From a virus, in IMG/VR virus record IMGVR_UViG_3300020202_000088, positions 1 through 54,754 of that record: a stretch of 54,754 nt of DNA; one strand, given 5' to 3'. Of the stretch, positions 52,502 through 54,754 are shown one piece after another. The notes below the pieces were generated by a model. The model was not told where the DNA came from. It saw only the letters and a program-made list of their open reading frames with translations, and searched no databases. The translations under genes and the position numbers were made by a program. Positions within the stretch are counted from its first letter, which is position 1, and the number at the start of each line of letters is the position of its first letter.

Positions 52502-53688
52502 CCGTTCCACCCCGAGATTGGTAGCGTGAAGCGGTAGGCCAGGGTCTCTGAGGCGCCGATATCCGCGCCTGTAACGTAGGTCGTCTGCCCGTCCTCCACG
52601 AAATTGACAGTGCTGGTACTCGCGTCATAAACCACACCGTGCACTTGGTAAAATCCGACGTCTGTCCAGCCGAACCCGATCGCGTTTCGATAACCACCGC
52701 TGGTTGGGAGCTTCGCCGTATCCACGCTGTAGCTATTGGGAAGGGTGACCGAGACTGCGCTCGCGCCGGAACCTGGAGTAGCGTCCTTAAGGAAGTAGCC
52801 ATAGACCTCGATAGAATCACCTACGCGGCGCCAGAAGGCGGCGTTAGCTGACGTGCTTCCCGCGCCCAAGTTGCCTACGGTGGGAGTATAGGAGGTCCAT
52901 TTCTGGGGGTAAGTGAAATCTACTAACTGCCAGTTGGAGCCGTCCGAGACGATCGTGATCTCCTCGTACTGGGTGTTTAGCGTACGGGAAGTTGAAACGC
53001 CGTCGATGGTCTGTGTGCCGCTCGGGTCTACGGTGACCGCGTTACTGCTGGAGTCGGTCTTCTTGATGCGAAAGACTTTGCCGGAGTTGCCCGAGGCTGT
53101 GGGAAGGTCGACTTCAACGGCGCCTCCGCTGGCTGAAACCAGCACAACGTCGGTACTGGTCGAAAGTGCATAGGGAGTGTTCGCTACCGTGATGCTCGCA
53201 ACCGAGAGGTTCGCGGCTGCAGACGCCCAGCTTACTGCGCTACCGTTTGTAGTCAGATATAAGCCCGCGTTCCCGGTCTGTGAAGGCACAAGCGCATTGA
53301 TGGCTGCGCTCGCCGTCGTCTGCCCCGTACCTCCGTTCGCGACAGGTAGCGTGCCGCTGACGTCACTCGCAAGGGCCACGTTTCCGGCGGAGAACGTGCC
53401 AGAAGACACTTTGACCACGCCACTCGACGCGCTCATGTTCTGGCCTGTGCCCCCGCGGGAGGCTGCAAGCTGCGCTTCGCTAGTCAGAACGCCAGAGCCG
53501 TCATTCACGACGACGTGGGAGGCTGTACCAGACGCGATCTTCGTGCGAGCGATTGCCGCAGAGGCCGATAGATTGGCATTGTCGAGGCCGCCGTTCAGTA
53601 CGTTGTAGATTGCCGTGAAGTTAGCGTTCACAGTGGCGGAGCGGATCTTCGTGTACGCCGTAAAGGAAGTAAGTGAAGGTAAGCTCAT
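52498..53688 (-). CDS. Tail fibre protein
   Basis: 396 aa, MSLPSLTSFTAYTKIRSATV. Repeated collar-like motifs (ASRGGTGQNMSASSGVV, GTLPVANGGTGQTTASAAI) are typical of phage fibre shafts. A mid domain follows (VLVSASGGAVEVDLPTASGN, FRIKKTDSSSNAVTVDPSG), and a beta-sandwich tip occupies the last 130 residues (WTSYTPTVGNLGAGSTSANA, FWRRVGDSIEVYGYFLK). It is a second receptor-binding candidate besides the 802-aa protein. Confidence 0.85.
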   Translation of the reverse strand: MSLPSLTSFTAYTKIRSATVNANFTAIYNVLNGGLDNANLSASAAIARTKIASGTASHVVVNDGSGVLTSEAQLAASRGGTGQNMSASSGVVKVSSGTFSAGNVALASDVSGTLPVANGGTGQTTASAAINALVPSQTGNAGLYLTTNGSAVSWASAAANLSVASITVANTPYALSTSTDVVLVSASGGAVEVDLPTASGNSGKVFRIKKTDSSSNAVTVDPSGTQTIDGVSTSRTLNTQYEEITIVSDGSNWQLVDFTYPQKWTSYTPTVGNLGAGSTSANAAFWRRVGDSIEVYGYFLKDATPGSGASAVSVTLPNSYSVDTAKLPTSGGYRNAIGFGWTDVGFYQVHGVVYDASTSTVNFVEDGQTTYVTGADIGASETLAYRFTLPISGWNG

Positions 53689-53703
53689 AAGTCCTAGGTT
53701 GGG

Positions 53704-54027
53704 TTATTGACCCGTGATCAGGTCGGAGAAGTTAGCGGAGGCTTGGTTAGGCACGGTGACCGTGTATTCCTGGCGGCGGAATTCGGTGCCTCCTGTAGGG
53801 TATTCGATGACTATAGTGAGCGTCTTGGAGACTGTAGCTGTCTCGACGAGGGTGAGCGCCCAGTCGCCGCTCGAGTCGGTAGTCGTGGAGACCTGGTAGG
53901 CGGCGATAAGCGTGCCATCGGCGTGCGTGAAGGGCCGCGTGGGGTACGCCTTGACGGTCACGTCTTCTAGGGCCTGGTTGTCGGGGGTCTTGATGTTCCC
54001 CGAGATGGTGCAGCTGGTGATAGCCAT
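53704..54027 (-). CDS. Ig/CarboxypepD-regulatory-like domain protein
   Basis: 107 aa. CTISGNIKTPDNQALEDVTV, then VSTTTDSSGDWALTLVETAT, follow the G.I....G.P...V.V...T...G.W.L pattern of carboxypeptidase regulatory/Ig-like beta-sandwiches. They are often attached to virions for weak glycan contact. It starts by overlapping the stop of the tail nozzle gene (TAATG) and precedes the fibre gene. Confidence 0.75.
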   Translation of the reverse strand: MAITSCTISGNIKTPDNQALEDVTVKAYPTRPFTHADGTLIAAYQVSTTTDSSGDWALTLVETATVSKTLTIVIEYPTGGTEFRRQEYTVTVPNQASANFSDLITGQ

Positions 54028-54754
54028 TACTTGCGCACGCCTCCGACGCTATAAATGATGGTGAAGCCCGCGATGGTGACCGGGGCGTTTAGGTCCGAGT
54101 TCGAGAACTTGAGCTTGATGCAGTCGCCCTCGGTGCCCCGCTGCCCCTGCAGGTTGAAGACGAGGGGGCTGTAGGACGCGACCGCGCTGTCCCAGTAGGC
54201 GGCGTCGTAGGAGGACAGGTCGTAGAGGCTCGAGGAGATGGCCTGCGAGACGGGGAGGCTCATGCTCGAGGAGTCCTCCGTGCCACCCTGGTACTTCATC
54301 CACCAGTCGAGCCGCAGGTCGCCGTCCGAGCTGTCGGCCACCCAGGCGATGACCTTGTGGATCCGCTTGGTGACGCCCTTGGCGCCGAGATCGGCGTACT
54401 TGGATTCGTAGGCAAAATCGACGCCCGCGTCGCTGTCGTTGAAGCTGTTGAAGAGCTTGTAGCAGTAGCCCGCGTCGTCGCCGGCCAGGAACACTTCCTC
54501 GCCGCTCACCTTCATAGTGCTGCCTGCGTAGAGGGCAAACGGCAGGGAGTCTTGCAGGAAGACGCCGTCCATTTCGCGCTCGCCGATGCCGCCCGACTCT
54601 TTGCCGAGCGTAAGCTTCAGGTCGAGCTTCAGGCAGAACTTGTTGTCACCGTGCACGAGGTGCGAGAGCACCCAGACGATAGTCTGCGTGCGGCGGTTGA
54701 AGGCGCCCCATGCGTAGTCAATCTTCGACTTGTCGATGTCCCCATCAGTCTCGA
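54027..54754 (-). CDS. Tail nozzle / stabilisation-like protein (3' part; continues from window start)
   Basis: This is the 3' end of the gene whose start is at 1422. Unique sequence runs from 54626 to the stop at 54027; bases 54627-54754 duplicate 1-128. The frame is continuous across the join. Segments such as VFLQDSLPFALYAGSTMKVS, EEVFLAGDDAGYCYKLFNSF and WWMKYQGGTEDSSSM continue the beta-propeller style, and the end GFTIIYSVGGVRK is a typical terminal strand. Total length is about 673 aa. Confidence 0.75.
   Translation of the reverse strand, partial: ETDGDIDKSKIDYAWGAFNRRTQTIVWVLSHLVHGDNKFCLKLDLKLTLGKESGGIGEREMDGVFLQDSLPFALYAGSTMKVSGEEVFLAGDDAGYCYKLFNSFNDSDAGVDFAYESKYADLGAKGVTKRIHKVIAWVADSSDGDLRLDWWMKYQGGTEDSSSMSLPVSQAISSSLYDLSSYDAAYWDSAVASYSPLVFNLQGQRGTEGDCIKLKFSNSDLNAPVTIAGFTIIYSVGGVRK
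54627..54754. repeat. Terminal overlap, right copy
   Basis: Matches bases 1-128 with one difference (54628 T against C at base 2). See the left copy. Confidence 0.95.

Noticed and set aside
1-54754. A diversity-generating retroelement, as in Bordetella phage BPP-1
   Set aside because: No reverse transcriptase and no template/variable repeat pair were seen near either fibre gene.
1-54754. CRISPR arrays or a single-subunit phage RNA polymerase
   Set aside because: No regularly spaced repeats were seen, and no long protein with T7-type RNA polymerase motifs is encoded.

Overview
The window is a dsDNA tailed-phage genome assembled as a circle. Its last 128 bases (54627-54754) repeat its first 128 with one mismatch, giving a unique circle of 54,626 bp. 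The structural proteins are a large portal of about 730 aa, a scaffold, an HK97-fold-like coat protein, a gp4/gp10-like adaptor and nozzle, fibres and three ejection-like proteins. There is no tail tube, tape measure or sheath, which suggests a short-tailed (podovirus) virion of P22-like layout. Lipoprotein signals, an outer-membrane-like protein and a spanin-like gene pair point to a Gram-negative host. The attP mimic of a tmRNA 3' end ending CCGGCTCCACCA suggests a proteobacterium, but the species cannot be read from the sequence.

Layout of the phage part. The leftward (minus) late region runs from about 16.4 kb down through base 1 and on around the circle to 48.5 kb. In order it holds a methyltransferase, a tyrosine integrase beside a tmRNA-like attP, large terminase, portal, a glycosyltransferase, scaffold, coat, adaptor, tail and fibre genes, a GNAT acetyltransferase, and ejection proteins. 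A 680-bp non-coding region at 16.4-17.0 kb separates this from a rightward block (17.0-24.4 kb). That block has many very small genes (zinc ribbons, membrane peptides), a lone receiver domain, a glycosyltransferase, a dATP/dGTP diphosphohydrolase-like protein, a HAD-like phosphatase and a metallopeptidase. A leftward block at 36.0-38.3 kb carries lysis genes and a candidate small terminase. A rightward block (38.6-48.5 kb) carries recombination (Cas4-like nuclease, Rad52-like annealing protein), replication (family A polymerase, DnaB-like helicase, zinc/TOPRIM primase, resolvase, DnaQ-like exonuclease), lysis-like and secreted-protease genes.

The most remarkable part is the segment between 24.88 and 35.79 kb. 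It is bounded by a 221-bp perfect direct repeat lying in two copies of one lipoprotein gene. The 10,912-bp unit between the repeats looks like an independent mobile element. It has its own integrase, an excisionase-like regulator, an intact attP carrying a tRNA 3' end, a primase/replication-like protein, a serine resolvase, ribbon-helix-helix and KAP NTPase genes, and a diverged homologue of one phage virion protein. It has no terminase, portal or coat gene. It also carries a 38-bp non-coding element (plus a correctly spaced C6 tract) shared with the phage's own non-coding region. I interpret it as a phage satellite. Either it was joined to its 43.7-kb helper by a single crossover in the lipoprotein gene, or the assembler merged two circles through the 221-bp repeat. 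The attP is intact inside the unit, so the join was not made by its integrase.

Regulation. A dispersed palindrome, GTGTAATACAC, recurs at about ten sites in the phage part and none was seen in the satellite part. It overlaps or abuts sigma70-like promoters. Several promoters have their -10 hexamer only 6-7 nt from the ATG and so predict leaderless mRNAs.
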